A DNA stretch of 64,000 bases from Bacillota bacterium (GTDB taxonomy: Bacteria; Bacillota; Clostridia; Christensenellales; SZUA-584): assembly GCA_023397655.1 (NCBI GenBank), contig JAEWTW010000045.1:1-64000 (forward strand). The letters are read 5' to 3'. A program made the position numbers and the translations under genes. Under the pieces are notes generated by a model that saw only the letters and a list, made by a program, of their open reading frames with translations, was not told where the DNA came from and did not search any database. The stretch's first letter is position 1; the number at the start of each line of letters is the position of its first letter. Of this stretch, positions 43,523-52,307 are shown in pieces.

Positions 43523-43798
43523 TCACTTGCCCAGTATTTTCTCCGCCACCTTGAAGCCCGGAACAGTGTAGGTATTGTTTCTTACCTGGGCTGCCACCTG
43601 GTTAATGTGGGCTGTCTCTTCCGGCGTTCTCGCCGAGAGCGACTCCTTAACCATCTTCAGCGCTGTTGAGAATGTTTTCGCGCCGTCCGTCAGCTCTGTT
43701 TTGTCCACACCCGATGCCGGTCTGTCCACCGCCATCTTTTCCCGCACATGCATATACTGTGTCAGCAGTTCTTTCGGGGGAATGGAATTGATCCTCAC
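43523..43798 (-). CDS. flgM: Anti-sigma-28 factor FlgM
   Basis: A 91-residue protein beginning RINSIPPKELL, with a disordered Lys/Asp/Thr-rich first half and a helical C-terminal half that binds SigD (TALKMVKESLSARTPEETA, VRNNTYTVPGFKVAEKILG). It is exported when the hook is complete, releasing SigD. The GTG at 43798 has GAGG 8 bases upstream and gives the usual N-terminus; the earlier GTG at 43807 overlaps that site. Confidence 0.88.
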   Translation of the reverse strand: MRINSIPPKELLTQYMHVREKMAVDRPASGVDKTELTDGAKTFSTALKMVKESLSARTPEETAHINQVAAQVRNNTYTVPGFKVAEKILGK

Positions 43799-43811
43799 GG
43801 CAATCACCTCG

Positions 43812-44234
43812 TCAATTATAATCCCGCCCGTACTTGGAATGCATCTTTGCCTGCACTCTGCTGTTTGGGCTGTTTTGGTCCTTCTTCGCCGACGTGTTCA
43901 CAATGTTTTCGAACGCGTTGGCCAGCTTATTGCGGCAGTTCATGCAGTACCGACCGCTCGGTATCGGGCTGCCGCAGTCCTCGCATTTGAGAAGCATTTC
44001 ATCGCTGCTTTCGATATTCAGCCTGCCTTCCTTGAGGAAAGACAGTACATGCTTCTCCGGTACGCCTGTGTCTTTAACGACATCGACGATGTTGGCTTCC
44101 TGATGGTCATACAAGTACTCTTTGACCACCTTAAAAGCCTTATCCAACTCCTCAACGCATACAGGGCAATAGTTTGACCCCAGCGATTGAAACAACTTCC
44201 CGCACTCTTTGCACAGTATCACATTAGGACTCAT
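43812..44234 (-). CDS. YvyF-like flagellar operon protein (TIGR03826 type)
   Basis: A 140-residue protein. It has an N-terminal zinc-ribbon-like CKEC with CPVC, a helix-turn-helix-like middle (IVDVVKDTGVPEKHVLSFLKEGR) and a second metal site CEDC with CMNC. It matches the TIGR03826/YvyF family found directly upstream of flgM. A regulatory role is suspected for the family but not proven. It overlaps no neighbour. Confidence 0.85.
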   Translation of the reverse strand: MSPNVILCKECGKLFQSLGSNYCPVCVEELDKAFKVVKEYLYDHQEANIVDVVKDTGVPEKHVLSFLKEGRLNIESSDEMLLKCEDCGSPIPSGRYCMNCRNKLANAFENIVNTSAKKDQNSPNSRVQAKMHSKYGRDYN

Positions 44235-44256
44235 TGCGGCACCCCATTTTTAAGCA

Positions 44257-45009
44257 TCACGTTCTCAGGCTGTTGGTTGTCTGCTCCATCTCGTCCCAGA
44301 CGGACACGACACGGCTGGCCATCGAGAAAGCCTTCTGTGCCCGTATCAGCCTGGACATTTCCGTTGTCAGGTCCACATTGGACGCTTCCAGACTGCCCTG
44401 AACCACTTTTGCATCCGAGTCCACCGGCGCACCAGACGCCACCGTTTCCACAAAGCATCCGCTGCCGGCTGCCGACAGGCCGTTCTGATTGGTAAATGTC
44501 ACAATACCGAGCCTGGCAAACTGTGTGCCGCCTGCCCACAACGAGCCGTCTTCGTTCACAGCAATTTCATTCACGCCGTCCGGCACTTTGATGCGGGCGT
44601 TATTCTCATCCATTACATAATCGCCGTTTGCGGTCACCAGATAGTTGCCGTCCGCTTCCGCCGACACCGCAAACGCCCCGCTGCGCGTATACATCAGCGT
44701 GCCGCTTCCGTCGCGAACGGTGAAATAACCATCTCCGTCTATATACATGTCCAGGTTTTCACCCGTGCCCAGCACCGCGCCCTGCGTATAGTCGCGGTTG
44801 GTGGTGCCCAGCAGCACGCCGGAGCCCTGCTTCATGCCTTCCTGCTGAAGATCCGCCGGGTTTAACATCTGTGTATACAGCGCATCCTGAAAGTCCACGC
44901 GCTGACATTTGTATCCTATCGTATTTACATTGGCTATATTATTCGCAATGACATTGACACGGTTCTGCTGGGCCCTAAGTCCCAGGCTTGCCATATTTAA
45001 CGACTGCAT
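44257..45009 (-). CDS. flgG: Flagellar rod protein FlgG (hook-basal body family)
   Basis: A 250-residue axial protein with N-terminal SLGLRAQQNRVNVIANNIANVNTIGYK and C-terminal EASNVDLTTEMSRLIRAQKAF. It is paired with another rod protein just upstream; the order fits the Bacillus flhO-flhP pair. The FlgG and FlhP names are used for the same position, so the symbol is by family. Confidence 0.85.
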   Translation of the reverse strand: MQSLNMASLGLRAQQNRVNVIANNIANVNTIGYKCQRVDFQDALYTQMLNPADLQQEGMKQGSGVLLGTTNRDYTQGAVLGTGENLDMYIDGDGYFTVRDGSGTLMYTRSGAFAVSAEADGNYLVTANGDYVMDENNARIKVPDGVNEIAVNEDGSLWAGGTQFARLGIVTFTNQNGLSAAGSGCFVETVASGAPVDSDAKVVQGSLEASNVDLTTEMSRLIRAQKAFSMASRVVSVWDEMEQTTNSLRT

Positions 45010-45020
45010 AATGACCTACC

Positions 45021-45755
45021 TCATACCCTTCCTACATCGTTGACCGTTTTACCGAGCGATTGGTCCAGCATCGTCAGCACGCGCTGGTTGACCTGATATG
45101 CCCTGTTTATCTCAACCATGGTCACCATCTCTTCGGACATGTCCACGTTGGAGCCTTCCAGCCATCCCTGACGCACCTTGCAGTCCGTTGCCTCCTGCGG
45201 CGCTCCTGCCGACCCGGCCGCAAACATGTTGGACCCCACCTTCTCCAGCCCGGTCAGGTCATCAAACGTCACGATACGCAGCTTGTCCACTGTTGAGCCG
45301 TTTACGATCACGCCGCCCTGTTCGTTGACGGCAAAGGTGTTGTCGCCTACAAATATCCGGCCGTTGTTTCCCTGCACGTAGTTGCCGTCCGCGTTCACAA
45401 GGTAGCCATCCGGGCTCACAGCGAAGGCGCCGTCCCGTGTATAACGCGGGCCGTCCTCCGTATTAATGACGAAGAAGCCTTCTCCTTCCAGCGCCAGATC
45501 CGAGAGCCTTGCCGTCTGCTCAAGATCGCCCTGATCAAACGATGTAACGACATCGTCCACATGAATGCCGGTATTCTGCGGCCCCACAGCGGACCCCTGC
45601 AGCCGCTCTATCATCATATCCTGAAACGACCGGGTGATCAGTGTATCCTTTTTATAGCCCGTTGTGTCGATGTTGATGATATTGTTGGTCACAATATCCA
45701 TCTTTTTTCTCTGGGCCAGCATGCCCGTACTGGCAATATATAAGCTTCGAAGCAT
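45021..45755 (-). CDS. flhO: Flagellar rod protein FlhO/FlgF (hook-basal body family)
   Basis: A 244-residue axial protein: LYIASTGMLAQRKKMDIVTNNIINIDTTGYK at the start and EGSNVDMSEEMVTMVEINRAYQVNQR at the end. It is the first gene of the SigD-driven late operon, about 30 bp behind the promoter's -10. It would form part of the distal rod. Confidence 0.85.
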   Translation of the reverse strand: MLRSLYIASTGMLAQRKKMDIVTNNIINIDTTGYKKDTLITRSFQDMMIERLQGSAVGPQNTGIHVDDVVTSFDQGDLEQTARLSDLALEGEGFFVINTEDGPRYTRDGAFAVSPDGYLVNADGNYVQGNNGRIFVGDNTFAVNEQGGVIVNGSTVDKLRIVTFDDLTGLEKVGSNMFAAGSAGAPQEATDCKVRQGWLEGSNVDMSEEMVTMVEINRAYQVNQRVLTMLDQSLGKTVNDVGRV

Positions 45756-45785
45756 ACCTCTCCTTTACCTGCTTTTCTGATTAGT

Positions 45786-45813
45786 ATATCGGATTAATAA
45801 AGCCGCTACTTTA
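45786..45813 (-). promoter_or_regulatory. SigD (sigma-28) promoter of the flhO-csrA operon
   Basis: The minus strand reads TAAA, a 16-bp spacer, then TCCGATAT. It lies between DUF6115 and flhO and would drive flhO, flgG, yvyF, flgM, flgN, flgK, flgL, fliW and csrA. Confidence 0.78.
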
Positions 45814-45816
45814 GGT

Positions 45817-46389
45817 CTATTTACGGAGCAGCTCAAGCGCCAATGTCACCTCACGGACGGATATCCCCAGTGTTTTGGCGATCTCCGTCGCGCTGAACCC
45901 CTGAGCATTCAGCAGCTTTATCTTCTCGTTGGTTTTCAGAGGCGGCGCCGGCTGTTCGTCCGGTTCGGCTTCCTTTTGTACCTGTTTGAAAGCGGTCCGC
46001 TGTAACGGCTCGGGTCCCTTCGGCGCTGCTTCCGACGGTTCCTGCTGTTCGTTCCATCGAATGCCCTTCGGCACAGCCTTCTGAACATCCGGTTCCGCAC
46101 CGGCCTTCATGCTCTTCACCTCTTTGGACAGCTGGCGTATCTCCTCCAGCATCCCCAACGCCTTGCTGAGTGACGCTTCGGTATCCTTTTTCGTTTCCTC
46201 GGCGTACTCCTCAAAACCCGACATCATTTCTTCCACGTTCTGATACAGTATAAACAGTCGCTGTTCCTTCTCATATGCGGATTTGTCGCCCTTGCCCTTT
46301 GCGCCGCGCGACACTTTATTAAAGAACCAGATACCGCCGCACACCAGAAGGAATATGTAAGTGGCAAATGCATAATAAGTGACGTCCAT
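45817..46389 (-). CDS. DUF6115-like membrane protein after sigD (SwrB-like position)
   Basis: A 190-residue protein. It has one N-terminal membrane helix (YAFATYIFLLVCGGIWFF), a helical coiled-coil part (about residues 45 to 95), a Pro/Glu/Lys linker, and a C-terminal helix-turn-helix-like end (IKLLNAQGFSATEIAKTLGISVREVTLALELL). Size, topology and place just after sigD match the SwrB slot of Bacillus, and the C-terminus resembles DUF6115. SwrB promotes assembly of the export apparatus; the same role here is inference. Confidence 0.72.
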   Translation of the reverse strand: MDVTYYAFATYIFLLVCGGIWFFNKVSRGAKGKGDKSAYEKEQRLFILYQNVEEMMSGFEEYAEETKKDTEASLSKALGMLEEIRQLSKEVKSMKAGAEPDVQKAVPKGIRWNEQQEPSEAAPKGPEPLQRTAFKQVQKEAEPDEQPAPPLKTNEKIKLLNAQGFSATEIAKTLGISVREVTLALELLRK

Positions 46390-46408
46390 GTTTCCCTACC
46401 CCCTCGTT

Positions 46409-47185
46409 TTACCGGGCGCTTGCCACCGCTTCATATATGCCCGCATACTGCATTTTGTTCCGCAGCTTCATGACGACCTTGGAATGGATCTGCGACACGC
46501 GGGATTCGGAAACGCCCAGCACCTCGGCAATTTCTTTTAGTGTCATCTCTTCATAATAATACAACGTGATGACGAGTTTCTCCTTCTCGGGAAGGTTTTC
46601 GATGATCCGCCCCAGTATCTCCACCATCTCCCGGTTCTCCACTTCCTCTTCCAGCGAGTTGTCGTTGCTCTGTATCGAATACTCCCAGGCAGTATCGTTC
46701 TGAACCATTTCTTCAAAGTGGATGATGTTGAACATCTGGGATTTGCCCAGTGTGTTCTGCAGCTCCTCTTCGGGCATATTCAGATATCGGGCCACTTCAC
46801 CGTCCGTGGGTTCGCGGCAAAGCCGGCTCTCCAGCTCGCTGTAAGCGTTGCTGATGGCTTTGATCTTGCGCCGCAGGCTGGAGGGAGCCCAATCCTGCTT
46901 GCGGATATTGTCGATGATCTCGCCCTTGATGCGCATTGCCGCATAATACTCAAACTTGACGTCGCGCGAGATGTCGTACTTCTCTACGGCGTCCATCAGA
47001 CCAAGAATACCGCAGCTGAGCATGTCGTCATAGTTGCTGTAGGCTTTGTAAGTCGGCATCAGGCGCAGCACAATGCTCTTCACCTGCGGAAGGTAACGCA
47101 GCACCAGTTCATTCTTCAGTTCCAGGGTTTTTTCTCTGGAGTACAGGCTCCAGAGTTCCTGTACGCTCAAATGGTTCTCACTCAT
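46409..47185 (-). CDS. sigD: Flagellar sigma factor SigD (FliA/WhiG family)
   Basis: A 258-residue sigma factor. Region 2 contains YDDMLSCGILGLMDAVEKYD and FEYYAAMRIKGEIIDNIR with DWAPSSLRRK, region 3 follows, and region 4 contains LPEKEKLVITLYYYEEMTLKEIAEVLGVSESRVSQIHSK. It should read the three TAAA-N15/16-NCCGATAT promoters in this window. It overlaps the pilZ gene by 4 bases (ATGA). Confidence 0.96.
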   Translation of the reverse strand: MSENHLSVQELWSLYSREKTLELKNELVLRYLPQVKSIVLRLMPTYKAYSNYDDMLSCGILGLMDAVEKYDISRDVKFEYYAAMRIKGEIIDNIRKQDWAPSSLRRKIKAISNAYSELESRLCREPTDGEVARYLNMPEEELQNTLGKSQMFNIIHFEEMVQNDTAWEYSIQSNDNSLEEEVENREMVEILGRIIENLPEKEKLVITLYYYEEMTLKEIAEVLGVSESRVSQIHSKVVMKLRNKMQYAGIYEAVASAR

Positions 47186-47844
47186 GGCATCACTTCCTGA
47201 TTCTTTTTGTTTCTGGCGATTATCTGCTGTCGCAGTATATACCGGCCGAGATCGGACTTTTGCCGGTCTGAACTGCCGACAAACAAAAGCACGATACGGT
47301 AGGGGTCCTTTTTATCAAGCGGCTTTTCGCAGCGCAGCACCTTGGCTTTCAGCGCCATCGTGTCCACCGGAGACATCCTGAGTTCCGCTATGACCTGAAT
47401 GTCCGCTTCCAGACTGGTAAAGCTGGTCAGCAGCATTCCGTGTTCCGACAGATCCACCGTTTTTCCTTTGATAACCGGGGCGTTCCGATCCCCTTTATCC
47501 TTTTCGATCCGGACCATCACATCCAACCTGATGGGAAGCCGGTAGCTCTGCCGCCGCTGCGCCTTCACCACCTCGCTCTGTGACTCAAACAGGCACAGGC
47601 GAATGTCGTCCTTCGTATACCAGTCCAGCAGCTTCGCGTCAAATGAGAAGATTCCATTGGACCGATAGAAGCGGAGCGTGTAATTGTCGCCGGTTTCCAG
47701 CATCACGGGCAGCCCTCTCACAGTGGGATGAAACACAGTGAATCGCCCGCCTTCGTACATGTCCTGCAGCTTCGTTTTGAAATGTCCGTTATTAATTTTT
47801 ATATCCATCAGTTCGCCGACGGACATCATCTCATGTGCGTGCAC
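47182..47844 (-). CDS. YcgR/PilZ-domain c-di-GMP-binding flagellar brake protein
   Basis: A 220-residue protein. The N-terminal YcgR-like beta domain (about residues 10 to 95) is followed by a PilZ domain with the two c-di-GMP motifs RRQSYR (RxxxR) and DLSEHGML (DxSxxG). It is expected to slow or stop the motor when c-di-GMP is high. The GTG start is 9 bases behind GGGAG. It lies between flhG and sigD. Confidence 0.9.
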   Translation of the reverse strand: MHAHEMMSVGELMDIKINNGHFKTKLQDMYEGGRFTVFHPTVRGLPVMLETGDNYTLRFYRSNGIFSFDAKLLDWYTKDDIRLCLFESQSEVVKAQRRQSYRLPIRLDVMVRIEKDKGDRNAPVIKGKTVDLSEHGMLLTSFTSLEADIQVIAELRMSPVDTMALKAKVLRCEKPLDKKDPYRIVLLFVGSSDRQKSDLGRYILRQQIIARNKKNQEVMP

Positions 47845-47847
47845 CCT

Positions 47848-48714
47848 TTAAGACTCCCGATAAACGCTTTTTGAAAAGAAGCTTTCCAGAAACCCGGCCA
47901 CGCCCAGCTTCCTGGACTCCTTGGCCGGCAGGCTCAGATATCTTTCCGCCAGATTACGGATATCCGCTGATGCCGTGCACTTGGGAAAGCTGGCCAGTAT
48001 CGGCACCTGCATTTTAATCGCACTTTGCATGTTCGCGTCGCGCGTGACATGTCCCAGCCTGTTGATGCGGATATTCAGGTTCTTCTCCGCAATGCGCACA
48101 AAGCCGTCTGCCACCGATGTGGCTTCCCTTGCACCCGACGCCTGATTTACCACCAGGCTGATATGCGGGCGGTCTCCCTGCTCATGCACGATCTTGAGCA
48201 GTGCGTATGCGTCCACCACCGCTGTCGGTTCCGGCGTGGTCACCAGTATCGTCTCATGGCTGGCGCGTATCAGCCGCATCGCGTTTTCCGAAAGCCCTGC
48301 ACTGGTATCGAATATAATGGTGTCCGCCACATCCTCCAGCTCAACGAGGCTGCTCACAATATCCATCAGCTGATCCGGCGGCATTCTGAAAAGCTCATAC
48401 ACGCCCGACCCGCCGGAGATAAACTGCACGCCGCACAGCCCTGTCTCAATGACTTCCCGCACGCCTTTTCTTCCCTCAATCACATCGAGCAGGTCGTATT
48501 GCGTATGTACGCCCAGCATCACATCGATGTTGTTGAACCCAAAGTCCGTATCGATGATCAGCGGGCGGCGGCCATGCTGGCTGAGCGCTATCCCCAGGTT
48601 CAGCGCCAGGCTGGATTTCCCCACCCCACCTTTGCCGCTTGCAATGGTCACAATCTTTGTCTGCGTATTATTCAGTTTCATCATTGTCCGCAGATTCTGC
48701 GCCTGGTCTGTCAT
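47848..48714 (-). CDS. flhG: MinD-like ATPase FlhG (YlxH)
   Basis: A 288-residue ParA/MinD-family ATPase. The deviant Walker A is SGKGGVGKSSLALNLG, and the switch regions DTDFGFNNIDVMLG and IFDTSAGLSENA are present. It controls flagellar number and activates FlhF GTP hydrolysis. Its ATG overlaps the flhF stop by 4 bases. Confidence 0.95.
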   Translation of the reverse strand: MTDQAQNLRTMMKLNNTQTKIVTIASGKGGVGKSSLALNLGIALSQHGRRPLIIDTDFGFNNIDVMLGVHTQYDLLDVIEGRKGVREVIETGLCGVQFISGGSGVYELFRMPPDQLMDIVSSLVELEDVADTIIFDTSAGLSENAMRLIRASHETILVTTPEPTAVVDAYALLKIVHEQGDRPHISLVVNQASGAREATSVADGFVRIAEKNLNIRINRLGHVTRDANMQSAIKMQVPILASFPKCTASADIRNLAERYLSLPAKESRKLGVAGFLESFFSKSVYRES

Positions 48715-50258
48715 AATACGCTCACCTTCTTTCCTGCAATATTGTCCGCAAGTCTCTTTGTGTCCGCCGTTCTTATGTCGTCGGGCACGTTTTGCCCCAC
48801 TGTGACATATGCCAGCGGCTTACCTGTCAGCTCCCTGATGTGGAGCACGTTGCCCCACGCACTGACCTCGTCCAGCTTGGTCAGTATCAGCTTATAGTCT
48901 GTCAGAAACGCATAGCTCCCGACGATTTCCCGTGTTGCCCTGTGCCCCGTCACCGCGCTGACCACCAGAAAAACCTCGTCAGCCTGCGCCGTCTCCAGGC
49001 ACTCCACCATCTCTGCCTGGTAGTTCTCGTTGCCGGGGTTTTTGCCGGCGGTATCCACCAGCACCACATCCCGGTCCGACAGCTCCTCCATCGCCTGCTT
49101 GAGATCGGCTGCGTTATAAGCTGTCCGCATCGGCAGATCCATGATGTCTGCATAGATGCGCATGTGCTCCATCGCGCCCACGCGGTAGGTGTCCATGTTG
49201 ATCAGCCCCACCTTAAGCTTGTGTTCCAGCATCAGCATGCCGGCCAGCTTGACCAGCGTGGTCGTCTTGCCTGCGCCCGTCGGCCCTACAAAGAACACCA
49301 CGTTCTGGCGGTAACCTTTCAGCCTGATGGGCGATGCCACACCCAGCTTGTCCATGATGATCTGCTGGGCGGCCGTCTCCGCCTTCACGTTGCGGCGGCT
49401 GAGTGCCATTTGCGTCTGGGCGGCCAGCTGACGCGCCATCTCCTCGGGCACGTCCCGGTCGATGAGGCCGCTGTACAAGTTCAGTATGTCGGGCGGCAGC
49501 CCCAGCGTTGAATCTTTTGTCATCAGGCTCATGCGCTGCGTGAAGTCCTGTACGGCATCCTTCAGCGACGCAATCTGATCCGATAAAGGGTTCTGCTCCA
49601 TGTCGAACTCTACAATGGCCTGACGCTGCGGTTTAGCCGGCGGTTCTTCCGTCTTTCTCGTTACCGGCAGGTCAGCGGACTGGCGGAGGACATCCGCCGG
49701 TTCCGGCTGTTTAACGGGGACCGGTCTCTTTGTGGCCTCCGGCCTCAGATCAAGCTCCAAACGCCGCATCAGCTCCGCAATCCGTTCCGGCTCCGGCTCA
49801 TATTCGGATTCCGCTTTGGCACTTTGTGCTGCCATCGACATAAGGTCGGGCATCTCAAATGCGGGGAATATGACCGGTTCCAACTCCGTGGGTACTGCAG
49901 TCTGTGCCGCTTGTTCCCCCCCGCCGGTGCGTGCGTTCGCGGGTGCTCCGGCGGTCACATGCCCCGGTTCCTGCCGTTGTACAGCCGCATAACGGGCGAT
50001 TGCCGGATGGGTCCCGCGAGGCGGCTTTTCCTCTGCGGGTTTCGCCGCTGCGGATGCAGCCGTTTGCGGCGGCGCGACAGGCGGCTCCGGCTGACGGCTC
50101 GCCGTCGGTTCATAGGCCGCCACCACCTCGATGCCCTGCTTAAACAGTCCGCTGCGCACAGGGTTGCTGTCCATGATCACAGCATCGGGGCCGAACTCCT
50201 GCCTTATTTTTTCCATGGCCTCTTTCATATCGGCCGCGACGAATCTTTTAACTACCAA
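48711..50258 (-). CDS. flhF: SRP-like GTPase FlhF
   Basis: A 515-residue protein. The N-terminal B domain (VVKRFVAADMKEAMEKIRQEFGPDAVI) is followed by a long Pro/Glu/Ala-rich linker of about 180 residues, an N domain, and a G domain with VGPTGAGKTTTLVKLA, NMDTYRVGA and DTAGKNPGNE. It helps fix the place of flagellar assembly. It starts with TTG directly after the flhA stop codon, without a strong ribosome site, which suggests coupled translation. Confidence 0.94.
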   Translation of the reverse strand: MVVKRFVAADMKEAMEKIRQEFGPDAVIMDSNPVRSGLFKQGIEVVAAYEPTASRQPEPPVAPPQTAASAAAKPAEEKPPRGTHPAIARYAAVQRQEPGHVTAGAPANARTGGGEQAAQTAVPTELEPVIFPAFEMPDLMSMAAQSAKAESEYEPEPERIAELMRRLELDLRPEATKRPVPVKQPEPADVLRQSADLPVTRKTEEPPAKPQRQAIVEFDMEQNPLSDQIASLKDAVQDFTQRMSLMTKDSTLGLPPDILNLYSGLIDRDVPEEMARQLAAQTQMALSRRNVKAETAAQQIIMDKLGVASPIRLKGYRQNVVFFVGPTGAGKTTTLVKLAGMLMLEHKLKVGLINMDTYRVGAMEHMRIYADIMDLPMRTAYNAADLKQAMEELSDRDVVLVDTAGKNPGNENYQAEMVECLETAQADEVFLVVSAVTGHRATREIVGSYAFLTDYKLILTKLDEVSAWGNVLHIRELTGKPLAYVTVGQNVPDDIRTADTKRLADNIAGKKVSVL

Positions 50259-52307
50259 CTAGATGTTCACCGTCCAGTCAGAGTAGATTTCCACATGCTG
50301 TTCCAGTTCGTTGTATGAAAGCACCACCAGCTCCGGGAACACCTGGGTTGACAGATTCTTCACCTGCTTGCGTATCAGCGGCGACGTAATGACCATCGGT
50401 GAAAGCCCAAGACTCAGGAAATGGTCCACCGCCTTTTTCAGGCTGGAGAGAAACCGCTGTAGCTGCGCCGGTTCCATCGCGAATCCGGTGCCCTTGTCCG
50501 TCTGCCGGATGCTGCCGGACAGCGCCTTTTCCGTTTCCGGGTTGATGGTTATCACGCGCGCCCGGCCGTCCGGCACGAAGTTGCGTGTGATCGCCCGTTT
50601 AAGCTTCTGCCGCACGTATTCGGTCAGCACGTCGGTGTCGCGGGTCAGGTTGCCATAGTCGCCCAATATCTCGAGTATCGATGCGATGTCGCGGACGGAG
50701 ACGCCTTCGCGCAGCAGATTGGCCAGCACCTTCTGCACCTCGCCGATGGAGAACATCTTGGGTACCACTTCGTCCACCAGCGCGGGCTGCTGCTTTTTCA
50801 GGTTGTCGATGATCGTCTGCACCTGCTGACGGCCCAGCAGCTCGTCGGCATGGCGCTTGATGATCTCCATCAGATGCGTGGATATCACGGAGGGCACGTC
50901 GATGGTGGTGTAGCCTTTGAGTTCCGCCTTCTCGCGGTCTTCCTCAGCGATCCACAGCGCGGGCAGTCCGAACGTCGGTTCCACTGTCTCGATGCCGTCG
51001 ATGGGCTCGTCCACATCGTCCGGCTTCAAGGCCAGGTAATGCCCCAGCATCACTTCGCCTTTGGCCACATCAAGGCCCTTTATCTTGATCACGTATTCGC
51101 GCGTGCCCAGCTGTATGTTGTCGCGCAGGCGCACGATGGGTACGATGATGCCAAGATCCAGCGCACACTGGCGGCGTATCATGACCACGCGGTCCAAGAG
51201 GTCGCCGCCCTGTGACGCATCCACCAGCGATATCAGGCCGTAGCCGAATTCCATTTCAATCAGATCCACATGCAGCAGTGAGGTGACGCTTTCAGGCTTA
51301 CGCTTCTCCTGCGCGCTGGTTTCCGCCACGTCGCGCTGCTCGGCTTCCTCCTGCTTTTTGGCCTTGCTGGACTTCGTGTAGCCGATGATGGGCAGCGCAA
51401 CGGCCAGTATCAGCATCGGGAGCTTGGGAAGACCGGGTATCAGGCTGATCAGCGCCAGCATGCCGCCCAGCACATAGAACACGCCCGGGTTGCTGAACAT
51501 CTGTTTGGACAAATCCTGCCCAAAGCCTTCCTTGCTGGCCGCACGCGTCACGATAATGCCCGTTGCGGTGGAGACCAGCAGCGCCGGTATCTGGCTGCAA
51601 AGTCCGTCGCCCACGGTGGCCAGCGTATAAACCTCTATTACCTGATCGAACGGCATCGCTTTGCCGCCTGCGCCCAGCAGACCCACAAGTATGCCGCCGA
51701 CGACATTGATTACTGTAATGATGATGCCGATGATGGCATCGCCTTTGACAAACTTGGAAGCGCCGTCCATCGCGCCGTAGAAGTCCGCCTCACGCTGTAT
51801 ATCGATGCGGCGTTCCTTCGCCTGTTCCTCATTGATAGTGCCGGAAGAAAGATCCGCGTCAATCGCCATCTGTTTGCCGGGCATCGCGTCCAATGTAAAC
51901 CGCGCGGCCACTTCGGAAACGCGTTCCGCGCCCTTGGTGATAACGATGAACTGCACCGCGACGATGATGAGGAATATCACAAGACCGACGACAAGGTTGC
52001 CGCCGACCACAAATTGTCCGAATGCCCTGATCACATCACCGGCGTCGCCGCCGTTACCCAGTATCAGACGCGTGGAGGATATGTTGAGCGCCAGCCGGAA
52101 CAGCGTGACGATTAGCAGCACCGTCGGGAAGGTGGAAAAGTCCAGCGTCCTTTTGGTGAACAGCGTAATCAGCAGTATCAGCAGCGACATCGTGATATTG
52201 GCGATCAGGAAGAAGTCCATCAGTCCCGGAGACAGCGGAACGATGATCAGCAGTATGACAGCCAGCACCATAACGGCTATAACGATGTCGCTCTTCTTGA
52301 TTTTCAT
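50259..52307 (-). CDS. flhA: Flagellar export gate protein FlhA
   Basis: A 682-residue protein of normal length. It has eight membrane helices in the first 320 residues, the conserved loop EVAARFTLDAMPGKQMAIDADLSSG with ERRIDIQREADFYGAMDG, and the large cytoplasmic docking domain. It is the proton-driven gate of the export apparatus. It overlaps flhB by 4 bases. Confidence 0.97.
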   Translation of the reverse strand: MKIKKSDIVIAVMVLAVILLIIVPLSPGLMDFFLIANITMSLLILLITLFTKRTLDFSTFPTVLLIVTLFRLALNISSTRLILGNGGDAGDVIRAFGQFVVGGNLVVGLVIFLIIVAVQFIVITKGAERVSEVAARFTLDAMPGKQMAIDADLSSGTINEEQAKERRIDIQREADFYGAMDGASKFVKGDAIIGIIITVINVVGGILVGLLGAGGKAMPFDQVIEVYTLATVGDGLCSQIPALLVSTATGIIVTRAASKEGFGQDLSKQMFSNPGVFYVLGGMLALISLIPGLPKLPMLILAVALPIIGYTKSSKAKKQEEAEQRDVAETSAQEKRKPESVTSLLHVDLIEMEFGYGLISLVDASQGGDLLDRVVMIRRQCALDLGIIVPIVRLRDNIQLGTREYVIKIKGLDVAKGEVMLGHYLALKPDDVDEPIDGIETVEPTFGLPALWIAEEDREKAELKGYTTIDVPSVISTHLMEIIKRHADELLGRQQVQTIIDNLKKQQPALVDEVVPKMFSIGEVQKVLANLLREGVSVRDIASILEILGDYGNLTRDTDVLTEYVRQKLKRAITRNFVPDGRARVITINPETEKALSGSIRQTDKGTGFAMEPAQLQRFLSSLKKAVDHFLSLGLSPMVITSPLIRKQVKNLSTQVFPELVVLSYNELEQHVEIYSDWTVNI

